From the NCBI RefSeq assembly GCF_013363975.1, contig NZ_JABWGN010000014.1, positions 1 to 64,000 on the forward strand: 64,000 bases of DNA, written 5' to 3'. This document shows positions 43,097 through 51,361 of this stretch, one piece after another. Under the pieces are notes generated by a model. The model was not told where the DNA came from. It was given only the letters and a program-made list of their open reading frames with translations, and ran no database searches. The translations under genes and the position numbers were made by a program. Source of the stretch: Nonomuraea montanisoli. GTDB taxonomy: Bacteria; Actinomycetota; Actinomycetes; Streptosporangiales; Streptosporangiaceae. Positions within the stretch are counted from its first letter, which is position 1, and the number at the start of each line of letters is the position of its first letter.

Positions 43097-46000
43097 CTAC
43101 CGCGAGCCGTCGAAGAGGCCGAAGCGGTGGGCCGTGGCCGCGGCCTCGCCTCGCGACGCGGCTCCCAGCTTGGCCAGGATGTTGGACACGTGGACGCTCA
43201 CCGTCTTGACCGCGATGACCAGCTCGCCGGCGATCTCGCGGTTGCTGCGCCCGGCCGTGACGAGCCGCAGCACCTCCAGCTCGCGGGCCGTGAGCCCCAG
43301 CGGCGCTCCGGCCTGCGCGCCGTCGGCGCCGCCGGCGGCCCGTGACCGGCCCGGGGCGGCCTGGGGCCGGCCCACCATGGCGTCGAGCCGGGCGAGCAGG
43401 GGCGCGGCCTTCAGGGGTTCGGCCAGCTCGCGGGCGCGCGCCACGCGGGCCGCGGCCCCCTGCCGCTCGCCGCACGCCAGCGCCGCCCGCGCCGCGTCGG
43501 CCAGGGCCAGCGCCTCCGAGTACGGCTGGCTCAGCGCCGCCCAGGCCGCCACCGCCTCGTCCCACACGGTGAGCCGCCAGGCGAGATCGCCCTCGCCGCC
43601 GTCCCTCGTACCGCCACCCCGGACACCGTCCCCGGCGCCGCCCGCAAGGCCGGCCCGGACACCGTCCCCGGCACGGCTGAGGACGCCCTCGGCGGCCGCC
43701 TCGCCGTCCGGGTCGCCCGCTCCGGCCCGCAGCCCCGTGAGAGCCGTGAACGTCAGCCGGTGGGCCCGCTGGAGGGCGCCCTGGACCTCTATCCGCCCCG
43801 CCACCTCAACGGCCTCGGGCGGCAGCGGCCCGCCCATCCGGGCGATCGTCACCAGCAACGGCCACAGGTAGCGCGGCCCGGAGCCCGCGGCGTGCTCCCG
43901 CAGGGCCCGCACGGCCGTGTCCCGCGCGTCGTCCGCCCGGCCGCGCGCCAGCAGCAGGGCGATCTCCCGGCCGGCGTGCGGCAGCACGTTCTGGTCGCGG
44001 AAGACGCCGCGCGCCAGGACGAACCGGGCCCGCTCGAACGACTCCTCGGCCCGGTCGAGCTGCCCGCGGGCCAGCGCGATGTCGGCGCCGAAGCCCTGCA
44101 GGCTGGCCTGGTGCGGCGGCGGGGGCAGGAGGTCGAGGGCGTGCTCGATGACGTCGAGGGCCTCGTCCCAGCGGCCGAGCGACACCAGCGGCTCGGCCAG
44201 GTTGATCGACAGGAACGCGCCGGAGGTGCGGGCCACGCCGTACCGCTCGGCCTCGGCGACGCCGTCGCGGGCCACCCGGGCCGCCCGCTCGTGCAGGCCC
44301 GCCCCCTCCAGGGTGTCGGACTCGGAGATGGCGCAGCCGAGCAGCGCGTTGAAGGCGTCGGCGCCGAGGGCGAGCCGCCGGGCCTCGGCGAAGCCGCCGA
44401 GGTGGGCCTCGGACCGGGAGAAGTCGCGGGCGCGGGCCCAGGTGAGGGCGATCAGGGCATGGGCCTCGCAGGCGGCGTCGCCCACCTCGCGGGCCAGCGC
44501 GATGGCCTGCTCGGCGGTGGCGATCTTCTCGTCCCACGCGTCGGCCGAGTGGAGCATGCGGGCGAGGTTCTCCAGGACGCGGGCGCGCAGCCGGGCCGGT
44601 CCGTCGGCCGTCAGGGCCGCCGCCTGGCGCAGGTCGTCGAGGTGACCGAACCGGCCCAGGTCGTAGCGGATGATGCCGCGCTTGCGCAGCAGGACGGCGG
44701 CCCGGATCGGCTCGGTGTCGGGGTCGAGCTCGGCCATGGCCGCCCCGGCCAGGGCGATGCCGCGCTCGTACTCGCCCGCCAGGTGGGCGACCGTGACGGT
44801 CTGGGACATCACCTCGACGTGGTCGGCGCCGATGCGTTCGGCGGCGTCGGGCACCTGGCCCCACAGCTCCAGCACCCGCGACAGCATGCGGAGCTGCTCG
44901 TCGTAGGCGGTGGACTTGCGCGCGGCGGCGGCCGCCGCCCAGGCGCTGACCAGCGCCCAGGTGGCGTCGTGGGCGGAGTGCCAGTGGTGGGCCAGCTCGA
45001 TCGCGCCGCGCGGCGCGGGCAGGATGGACGGGTCGCGCTCCAGCGCCTGCGCGAAGCGGGTGTGCAGGCGGGTGTGCTCGCCGGGCAGCAGGTCGTCGTG
45101 GAGGGCCTCGCGGATCAGCGCGTGGCGGAAGGAGTAGCCCTCGCCGTCGACCACGAGGACGTTGCCCGCGACGGCCGGGCGCAGGGCGCGCGACAGCTCG
45201 GCGTCGTCGAGGCCGGAGACGGCCGACAGCAGCGCGTGCTCGATGTGCTGACCTCCGGCGCTGGCCACGCGCAGCAGCTCCTGCGTCTCCTCGGGCAGCC
45301 GCTCGACGCCGGCCAGCAGCAGGTCGCGCAGCGACTCGGGCAGCGCGAGGCCGCCGCCGGCCTCGCTGAGCAGCGCCTCGACGAACAGCGGGTTGCCCTC
45401 GCTGCGCGCGTAGATCATCTCGATGTCGGCGGGTCTGGGCTCGCGCTCCAGGATGCTCGCCGCCTGCTTGACGACCTCGCGCCGGGTGAGCCTGCGCAGC
45501 TCGATCCGGTTCACCCAGCCCACCCGGGCCAGCTCGGCCAGCAGCGGGCGCAGCGGGTGGGTGCGGCGCAGCTCGTCGGTGCGGTACGTGACGACGATGA
45601 GCAGGCCCGCGTCGGAACGCTGGTAGCGGACGAGGAACGACAGCAGGTCGCGGGTGGAGCGGTCGGCCCAGTGGGCGTCCTCGACGACGAGCACCACCGG
45701 CTGGTCCTCGGCCAGCCGTTCGAGCAGCCCGAGCATCTGCTCGAACAGCCGGGCCCGCGCCTCGGCGCCGTCGCGGTCGGGCTCGCCGAACTCGGGCAGC
45801 AGCCGGGCCAGCCCGCGCGTGGTGCCGCCGGGCACGAGCGCGGCGACCCCGTCGCGGCCGCGCTCGCGCACCAGGCCGCGCAGCACGGCGCTGAAGGGGG
45901 CGAACGGCAGACCTTCGGTGCCGAGCTCCAGGCAGCCGCCGACCAGCACCAGCGCGTCGCCGGCCCGGCCGGTGAACTCTCTGACCAGCCGCGTCTTGCC

Positions 46001-46129
46001 CACGCCGGCCTCGCCGCCGACGAGCACGGTGGACGACGACCCCGCACGGGCGCGGGAGAGGGCGTCGCCGAGCGCGGCCAGCTCGCCCGCCCGGCCGACG
46101 AAGAGCGGGCTCACCGTGTGGATCGTCAC
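43097..46129 (-). CDS. Large ATP-binding LuxR-family (LAL) regulator
   Basis: A 1010-residue regulator. The N-terminal AAA/NACHT-like module has the Walker A GGEAGVGKTRLVREF and Walker B VVLVVEDAHWADRSTRD. The central ~500 residues are TPR-like helical repeats. The C-terminal LuxR helix-turn-helix reads LTARELEVLRLVTAGRSNRE then AVKTVSVHVSNILAKLG. LAL proteins often switch on secondary-metabolite or sugar-use genes, but no cluster is obvious beside it. It starts at a GTG (46127-46129) without a good ribosome binding site. It follows a GNAT gene on the same strand by 52 bp. Confidence 0.9.
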   Translation of the reverse strand: MTIHTVSPLFVGRAGELAALGDALSRARAGSSSTVLVGGEAGVGKTRLVREFTGRAGDALVLVGGCLELGTEGLPFAPFSAVLRGLVRERGRDGVAALVPGGTTRGLARLLPEFGEPDRDGAEARARLFEQMLGLLERLAEDQPVVLVVEDAHWADRSTRDLLSFLVRYQRSDAGLLIVVTYRTDELRRTHPLRPLLAELARVGWVNRIELRRLTRREVVKQAASILEREPRPADIEMIYARSEGNPLFVEALLSEAGGGLALPESLRDLLLAGVERLPEETQELLRVASAGGQHIEHALLSAVSGLDDAELSRALRPAVAGNVLVVDGEGYSFRHALIREALHDDLLPGEHTRLHTRFAQALERDPSILPAPRGAIELAHHWHSAHDATWALVSAWAAAAAARKSTAYDEQLRMLSRVLELWGQVPDAAERIGADHVEVMSQTVTVAHLAGEYERGIALAGAAMAELDPDTEPIRAAVLLRKRGIIRYDLGRFGHLDDLRQAAALTADGPARLRARVLENLARMLHSADAWDEKIATAEQAIALAREVGDAACEAHALIALTWARARDFSRSEAHLGGFAEARRLALGADAFNALLGCAISESDTLEGAGLHERAARVARDGVAEAERYGVARTSGAFLSINLAEPLVSLGRWDEALDVIEHALDLLPPPPHQASLQGFGADIALARGQLDRAEESFERARFVLARGVFRDQNVLPHAGREIALLLARGRADDARDTAVRALREHAAGSGPRYLWPLLVTIARMGGPLPPEAVEVAGRIEVQGALQRAHRLTFTALTGLRAGAGDPDGEAAAEGVLSRAGDGVRAGLAGGAGDGVRGGGTRDGGEGDLAWRLTVWDEAVAAWAALSQPYSEALALADAARAALACGERQGAAARVARARELAEPLKAAPLLARLDAMVGRPQAAPGRSRAAGGADGAQAGAPLGLTARELEVLRLVTAGRSNREIAGELVIAVKTVSVHVSNILAKLGAASRGEAAATAHRFGLFDGSR

Positions 46130-46181
46130 GCCCTACAGGATGCCATCCGCCTCCGACAGGACGAGCCCGCCCCGTACGCTC

Positions 46182-46637
46182 CTACCTGAGGATCTTGCGG
46201 AAGAACGCGGCCGACTCCTCGTAGCCGAGCGCGTGGTAGAACTCCGGCGCCCGCCGGGTGGCCATCGACAGGTACCGGGCGCCGCGGGCGCGGGCCCACC
46301 GCTCGCACTCCTCCAGCAGCGCCCGCCCGATGCCCTGCCGCCTCGACCCGCGGCGCACCATGGCCTCCTCGACCCAGGCGACCGGCCCGTTGGCGAACAG
46401 GGTCAGGTGCGCGAACCCCAGCAGGTAGCCGTGCACCCGTCCGCACGTCACGGCGGTGATCAGCAGCGCGTCCTCGTCGCGCAGCAGCCGCGGCAGCGCC
46501 TCGTCGAACGCGGCCCGCTCGGGCCGGAACGACAGCGCGAACTCCCGGGTCAGCCCGAACAGCTCGTCCGCGTCGGATTCCGTGGCCGGTCTGACCACCA
46601 GCTCCCCTGCCGTCCCCAAGGTGTCGATCGGCGTCAT
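46182..46637 (-). CDS. GNAT-family N-acetyltransferase
   Basis: A 151-residue single-domain acetyltransferase. Core elements are VRPATESDADELFGLTRE, WVEEAMVRRGSRRQGIGRAL with the acetyl-CoA loop, and LSMATRRAPEFYHALGYEES. The ATG at 46635-46637 lies 6 nt after a TACGGT box on the minus strand, so the start is probably leaderless; upstream in-frame codons lie in the divergent DUF402 gene. Substrate unknown. Confidence 0.87.
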   Translation of the reverse strand: MTPIDTLGTAGELVVRPATESDADELFGLTREFALSFRPERAAFDEALPRLLRDEDALLITAVTCGRVHGYLLGFAHLTLFANGPVAWVEEAMVRRGSRRQGIGRALLEECERWARARGARYLSMATRRAPEFYHALGYEESAAFFRKILR

Positions 46638-46643
46638 GATCCG

Positions 46644-46649
46644 ACCGTA
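46644..46649 (-). promoter_or_regulatory. -10 box of the GNAT gene
   Basis: TACGGT on the minus strand, six nucleotides before the ATG, in the short divergent gap shared with the DUF402 gene. Confidence 0.45.
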
Positions 46650-46687
46650 CGTCACCCCCTGCCCTGGGCGGGGCGCGGGCCTTGGGT

Positions 46688-46693
46688 TAGCGT
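46688..46693 (+). promoter_or_regulatory. -10 box of the DUF402 gene
   Basis: TAGCGT seven nucleotides before the GTG at 46701; it supports the short start over long upstream readings. Confidence 0.5.
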
Positions 46694-46700
46694 TCCGGGC

Positions 46701-47225
46701 GTGAGCGAGATCATGGTCGTCTACCGCAAGTACGGGGGCGCGCTGCACTGGCACCACCGGGGAACGCTGCTCGGCGAGGACGAGCACGGCGTGTGGGTCG
46801 CGGCGCCCCCCGGCACCGTCGCCCGCAAGGGCGACGGCCCGCCGGTGACCTGGGAAACCGCGATCGTCATGCTGTTCCCGCGCGACGCGTGGTGGACGGC
46901 GAGCTTCCACGCGCGGCCGCACCGGACCGACGTGTACGTGGACGTCACGACGGTGCCCGAGTGGCGCGACGGCGACGTGGCGGAGCTCGCCGAGGTCACC
47001 ATGGTGGACCTCGACCTCGACGTCATCCGGATGCGTGACGGGCGGCTGTTCCTGGACGACGAGGACGAGTTCGCCGAGCACCAGGTGCTGCTGGGCTACC
47101 CGGCGGAGGTGGTCGCCCGGGCGGAGGAGACGGCCGCCATGCTGATGACGGCCGTCGGCTCCCGTCAGGGCCCGTTCGGCGGCGCCCACGAGCCGTGGCT
47201 CGCCCTCGCCGACCGCCCCGGGTGA
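46701..47225 (+). CDS. DUF402 domain protein
   Basis: A 174-residue protein of the DUF402/FomD-like family. YRKYGGALHWHHRGTLLGED, FPRDAWWTASFH and VYVDVTTVPEWRDGDVAELA then MVDLDLDVIRMRDGRLFLDD match the conserved metal-binding and acidic motifs. Some members are nucleotide phosphatases (FomD, nucleoside diphosphate hydrolase in S. aureus); this specific activity is not established here. The GTG at 46701 fits the leaderless promoter. Convergent with the acyl-CoA dehydrogenase gene, 16 bp away. Confidence 0.85.
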   Translation: MSEIMVVYRKYGGALHWHHRGTLLGEDEHGVWVAAPPGTVARKGDGPPVTWETAIVMLFPRDAWWTASFHARPHRTDVYVDVTTVPEWRDGDVAELAEVTMVDLDLDVIRMRDGRLFLDDEDEFAEHQVLLGYPAEVVARAEETAAMLMTAVGSRQGPFGGAHEPWLALADRPG

Positions 47226-47241
47226 CCGTGGCCGGCGCGGG

Positions 47242-48378
47242 TCAGAGGTCGCCGAGGCCGAGCTGGCGGGCGATGAGCATGCGCTGCACCTCGCTCGTGC
47301 CCTCGCCGATCTCCAGGATCTTGGCGTCGCGGTAGAAGCGGCCCACGGGGAACTCGTTCATGAAACCGTACCCGCCGAAGATCTGCGTGGCGTCGCGGGC
47401 GTTGTCCATGGCCGCGTTCGAGGAGACCAGCTTGGCGATGGCGGCCTCCTTCTTGAACGCCTGCCCGGCCAGCATCCGCTCGGCGGCGTGGTAGTAGGCC
47501 AGGCGGGCGGTGTGGGTCCGGGCCTCCATGTCGGCGATCTTGAACTGGATGGCCTGGTAGTGGCCGATCGGGTGGCCGAAGGCCCGGCGGTCGCGGACGT
47601 AGCGCAGGCACTCGTCCACGCAGCCCTGCGCGAGGCCGACGCCGATGGCGGCGATGGCGACGCGTCCCTCGTCGAGGGTGCGCAGGAACTGGGCGTAGCC
47701 GCGGCCGCGCTCGCCGAGCAGGTTGGCGGCCGGCACCCGGCAGTCGCTGAAGGCCAGCTCCCGGGTGTCGGAGGCGTTCCAGCCGACCTTGGAGTACTTC
47801 TTGGACACGGTGAAGCCCGGGGTGCCGCTCGGCACGAGGATCGTGGAGATCTCCCGATCGCCGGTGAGCGCGGCGACGGCGACCACGCCGGTGATGTCGG
47901 TGCCGGAGTTCGTGATGAACGCCTTGGTCCCGTTGATCACCCATTCGGCGCCGTCGAGCACGGCCGTGGTGCGCATGCCGCCCGGCACGTCGGAGCCGCC
48001 GCCCGGCTCGGTCAGCCCGAACGCGCCGAGCAGCTCCCCGGTCGCGAGCCGGGGCAGCCACTCCTCGCGCTGCTCGGGCGTGCCGAACCGGTAGATCGGC
48101 ATGGCGCCCAGCGACACCGCCGCCTCCAGCGTGATGGCCACGCTGGAGTCGACGCGGGCCAGCTCCTCCAGGGTCAGGCAGAGGGCGAAGTAGTCGCCGC
48201 CCATGCCGCCGTACTCCTCGGGCAGCGGCAGCCCGAACAGGCCCATCGCGCCCATCTGGCGCACGATGCCGTACGGGAACTCCTCCCGCTCGTAGTGGTC
48301 GCCGATCACCGGGGCGACGACGTCGCGGGCGAACGCCTCGACGGTCTTGCGCAGCTCTTCGTACTCGCCGGTCAGCAT
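47242..48378 (-). CDS. Acyl-CoA dehydrogenase (branched-chain type)
   Basis: A 378-residue flavoprotein that makes an enoyl-CoA. Landmarks are FGLTEPGGGSDVPGG, WVINGTKAFITNSGTDITGV, and the C-terminal FGGYGFMNEFPVGRFYRDAK followed by EIGEGTSEVQR. The glutamate in GEGT (E359) sits where most family members keep their catalytic base; isovaleryl-CoA dehydrogenases usually have Ala or Gly there and use another glutamate. So the enzyme may act on another branched acyl-CoA even though its operon looks leucine-specific. It is the last gene of the operon, starting 6 bp after the lyase gene. Confidence 0.9.
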   Translation of the reverse strand: MLTGEYEELRKTVEAFARDVVAPVIGDHYEREEFPYGIVRQMGAMGLFGLPLPEEYGGMGGDYFALCLTLEELARVDSSVAITLEAAVSLGAMPIYRFGTPEQREEWLPRLATGELLGAFGLTEPGGGSDVPGGMRTTAVLDGAEWVINGTKAFITNSGTDITGVVAVAALTGDREISTILVPSGTPGFTVSKKYSKVGWNASDTRELAFSDCRVPAANLLGERGRGYAQFLRTLDEGRVAIAAIGVGLAQGCVDECLRYVRDRRAFGHPIGHYQAIQFKIADMEARTHTARLAYYHAAERMLAGQAFKKEAAIAKLVSSNAAMDNARDATQIFGGYGFMNEFPVGRFYRDAKILEIGEGTSEVQRMLIARQLGLGDL

Positions 48379-48384
48379 GGGTGG

Positions 48385-49296
48385 TCAGCCTTTCGAGAGG
48401 GCCTGGACGACGCGGGACGGGCTGGGACGGCCGAGCAGCCGGGCCAGCCAGGTGCTGGTCTCCACGAGCTTGCCGAGGTCGAGGCCGGTCTCGACGCCGA
48501 GGCCGTCGAGCATCCAGACGAGGTCCTCGGTCGCGAGGTTGCCGGTGGCCGACTCGGCGTACGGGCAGCCGCCGATGCCGCCCGTGGACGCGTCGACGGT
48601 GGTCACGCCGGTCCTGAGCGCGGCGAGCGTGTTGCCGAGCGCCTGGCCGTACGTGTCGTGGAAGTGGACGGCGAGCCGGTCGGGCGAGCCGAACGCCTCG
48701 ATGAGCGCGGTGACGTGGCCGGGCGTGGCCACGCCGATCGTGTCGCCGAGCGACAGCTCGTAACAGCCGAGCCCGAGCAGCCGCTCGCCCACCTCGACGA
48801 CCTGCGGGATCGGCGTCGGCCCCTCCCACGGGTCGGCGAAGCACATGGACACGTACGCGCGGACCCTGACCCCCGCCGCCAGGGCACGGGCGACGACCGG
48901 CTCGAACATGTCGAACTGGCTCTCCAGGCTGCGATTGAGGTTCTTGGCGGCGAACGTCTCGGTGGCGCTGGCGAAGACGGCGATCTCGTCCACCTCCAGG
49001 GCCAGCGCCCGGTCGAGGCCGCGCTCGTTCGGCACCAGCACCGGGTAGCGGACGCCGGGCCGGCGCTCGACGCGGGTCAGCAGCTCCTCGGCGTCGGCGA
49101 GCTGCGGCACCCACTTCGGGTGGACGAAGCTGGTCGTCTCGATCACCTTGTGCCCGGCGCCGGCCAGGCGCGCGACGAACTCCGCCTTCGCCTCGACGGG
49201 GACGACCGCGGCCTCGTTCTGCAGCCCGTCGCGCGGGCCGACCTCGTAGACGGTGACCTGGTGGGGCAGGCCCTCCAGCCCGTATGGCCGGCGCAT
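48385..49296 (-). CDS. Hydroxymethylglutaryl-CoA lyase
   Basis: A 303-residue TIM-barrel lyase that splits HMG-CoA into acetoacetate and acetyl-CoA. VTVYEVGPRDGLQNE contains the catalytic arginine, TTSFVHPKWVPQLADAEE the acetyl-CoA region, VHFHDTYGQALGNTL the metal histidines, and GIGGCPYAESATGNLATED the signature cysteine loop. The ATG overlaps the biotin carboxylase stop (TGATG) and is preceded by GAGGAG. Its presence marks the operon as a leucine/isovalerate pathway ending in acetoacetate. Confidence 0.94.
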   Translation of the reverse strand: MRRPYGLEGLPHQVTVYEVGPRDGLQNEAAVVPVEAKAEFVARLAGAGHKVIETTSFVHPKWVPQLADAEELLTRVERRPGVRYPVLVPNERGLDRALALEVDEIAVFASATETFAAKNLNRSLESQFDMFEPVVARALAAGVRVRAYVSMCFADPWEGPTPIPQVVEVGERLLGLGCYELSLGDTIGVATPGHVTALIEAFGSPDRLAVHFHDTYGQALGNTLAALRTGVTTVDASTGGIGGCPYAESATGNLATEDLVWMLDGLGVETGLDLGKLVETSTWLARLLGRPSPSRVVQALSKG

Positions 49297-51353
49297 CACG
49301 ACTCCTCCTCGGGCGTGACGACGGCGAGAACGGCGTCCATGTCGACCGGCCGGCCGGCCGGGGCCGGCAGCTCGGTGACGCGGCCCGCGAGCGGGGCGGT
49401 GACGGTGTGCTCCATCTTCATGGCCTCCACGATGAGCAGCGGCTCCCCCTCGGCGACCAGGTCGCCCGTCTGGACCTTGACCACGAGCACGGTGCCGGGC
49501 ATGGGGCTGCGGACGACGCCGTCGCCCGTGCCCGCCGCGCCGGGGCGGTCGCCGGGGTCGCCGATGAGGTGGCGGGTGAACGCCCAGGCGGAGCCGTCGC
49601 GGCCGAGCCAGAGCGTGTCGCCGTCGCGGGCGCAGGCGTAGTGGCCGGTGCGCCCGCCGAGCGTGACGGACAGGCGGGAGCCGTCGCGCCGGATCCGCGC
49701 GGCCGTGCCCCTGCCCGGACCGCCGGACCGGCCCTCGGGGGCGTCGCCGGACCGGCCGTCGAGGGCGTCGCCGGAGTGAGCGCGAGGGCCGTCGCCGGGA
49801 TGGTCGCCGGGGCCGTCGCCGGGCACGCGCACCTCGGCCGCCTCGTACGGCAGGCCGCGCGCCTGGACGGCGTGCACCGCGCCGCGGGACTCCAGCCGCC
49901 ACGTCGTCCACGCCCGCTCGCCGACCCGCCACCCGTCGGTGACCTCCCACGGGTCCGCGCCCTGGGGCAGCGCGTGGAAGGCGAGCGCGGCGGCCGCCAG
50001 CGCCTCGGCGGGCGGCTCGCCGGCGAGCGGCAGGTCGGGCAGGACCCGCTCGACCAGGCCGGTGTCGAGCGCGCCGGAGCGGACCGCCGGATGGGTGACG
50101 AGGGCGCGCAGGAACGGGACGTTCGTGGTGAGGCCGAGCACGGCGGTGCGGGCCAGCGCCTGGTCCAGCCGCAGCAGCGCCGCGTCCCTGGACGGCGCCC
50201 AGGCGATCACCTTGGCCAGCATGGGGTCGAACTCGCTGCCCACGACCATGCCCTCGGACAGGCCGGAGTCGACCCGGACGCCCTCCCCCTCGGGCTCGCG
50301 CAGGGCGAGGACGCGCCCGCCCGTCGGCAGGAAGCCGCGCGCGGGGTCCTCGGCGTAGACGCGGGCCTCGACGGCGTGGCCGCGCAGCCGTACGTCCTGC
50401 TGCGCGAAGGGCAGGGGCTCGCCCGCCGCCACCCGGATCTGGAGCTCCACCAGGTCGAGGCCGGTGACCAGCTCGGTGACGGGGTGCTCCACCTGGAGAC
50501 GGGTGTTCATCTCCATGAAGTGGTGCTCGCCGGTCGTGCCGTCCACGATGAACTCGACCGTGCCGGCCCCCGTGTAGCCGACCGCGCGGGCCGCCTCGAC
50601 GGCCGCCGCGCCCATGCGGGCGCGCAGGCTCTCGTCCACGAACGGCGACGGCGCCTCCTCGACGATCTTCTGGTGGCGGCGCTGGAGGCTGCACTCGCGC
50701 TCGCCGAGGTGGACGACGCCGCCGTGGGCGTCGGCCAGCACCTGGATCTCGATGTGGCGGGGGTTGGCCACGTAGCGCTCGATGAGCAGCGTGTCGTCGC
50801 CGAACGCGGCACGGGCCGTACGGCGGGCCGACGCGATGGCCTCGGGCAGCTCGGCGGCCGAGCGGACCAGCACCATGCCCTTGCCGCCGCCGCCCGCGGA
50901 GGGCTTGATCAGGGCCGGGAAGTCGTCCCAGCCGGCCAGCGACTCGGCGGGCTCGGCGGCGCCCGGGACGACGGGCACGCCGGCGGCCGACACGGTGGCC
51001 TTGGCGCGGATCTTGTCGCCCATGGCGTCGATGGCCTCGGGCGGCGGGCCGACGAAGACCAGGCCGGCCTCGGCGCAGCGGCGGGCGAAGGCGGCGTTCT
51101 CGGCGAGGAATCCGTAGCCGGGGTGGACGGCCTGGGCGCCGGACGCCTGGGCCGCCGCCACAATCGCCTCCATATCCAGATATTTCGGGATCTGGAGGGC
51201 TTGGTCGGCGTCCAGCACGTGCCGCGCACCCGCGTCCGACGCGGTGTGCACGGCCACGGACGCGATGCCCAGCCGGCGCAGCGTCCGGATCACCCGGACG
51301 GCGATCTCGCCCCGGTTGGCGACGAGGACGGTGTCGAACAGCGAAGGACTCAT
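49296..51353 (-). CDS. Methylcrotonyl-CoA carboxylase-type biotin carboxylase (alpha) subunit
   Basis: A 685-residue protein. Order: TVLVANRGEIAVRVIRTLRR, ATP-grasp loop KPSAGGGGKGMVLV, ECSLQRRHQKIVEEAPSP, EMNTRLQVEHPVTELV, an MCC-like middle domain with an acidic Gly/Asp-rich linker (GDGPGDHPGDGP and similar) at ~535-565, and the C-terminal EAMKMEH with biotin on K646. Two starts are possible: the ATG used here, or a GTG four codons upstream that overlaps the carboxyltransferase stop (GTGA). It pairs with the carboxyltransferase encoded just before it to carboxylate methylcrotonyl-CoA, inferred from the HMG-CoA lyase neighbour. Confidence 0.92.
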   Translation of the reverse strand: MSPSLFDTVLVANRGEIAVRVIRTLRRLGIASVAVHTASDAGARHVLDADQALQIPKYLDMEAIVAAAQASGAQAVHPGYGFLAENAAFARRCAEAGLVFVGPPPEAIDAMGDKIRAKATVSAAGVPVVPGAAEPAESLAGWDDFPALIKPSAGGGGKGMVLVRSAAELPEAIASARRTARAAFGDDTLLIERYVANPRHIEIQVLADAHGGVVHLGERECSLQRRHQKIVEEAPSPFVDESLRARMGAAAVEAARAVGYTGAGTVEFIVDGTTGEHHFMEMNTRLQVEHPVTELVTGLDLVELQIRVAAGEPLPFAQQDVRLRGHAVEARVYAEDPARGFLPTGGRVLALREPEGEGVRVDSGLSEGMVVGSEFDPMLAKVIAWAPSRDAALLRLDQALARTAVLGLTTNVPFLRALVTHPAVRSGALDTGLVERVLPDLPLAGEPPAEALAAAALAFHALPQGADPWEVTDGWRVGERAWTTWRLESRGAVHAVQARGLPYEAAEVRVPGDGPGDHPGDGPRAHSGDALDGRSGDAPEGRSGGPGRGTAARIRRDGSRLSVTLGGRTGHYACARDGDTLWLGRDGSAWAFTRHLIGDPGDRPGAAGTGDGVVRSPMPGTVLVVKVQTGDLVAEGEPLLIVEAMKMEHTVTAPLAGRVTELPAPAGRPVDMDAVLAVVTPEEES

Positions 51354-51361
51354 GCGCGCGG

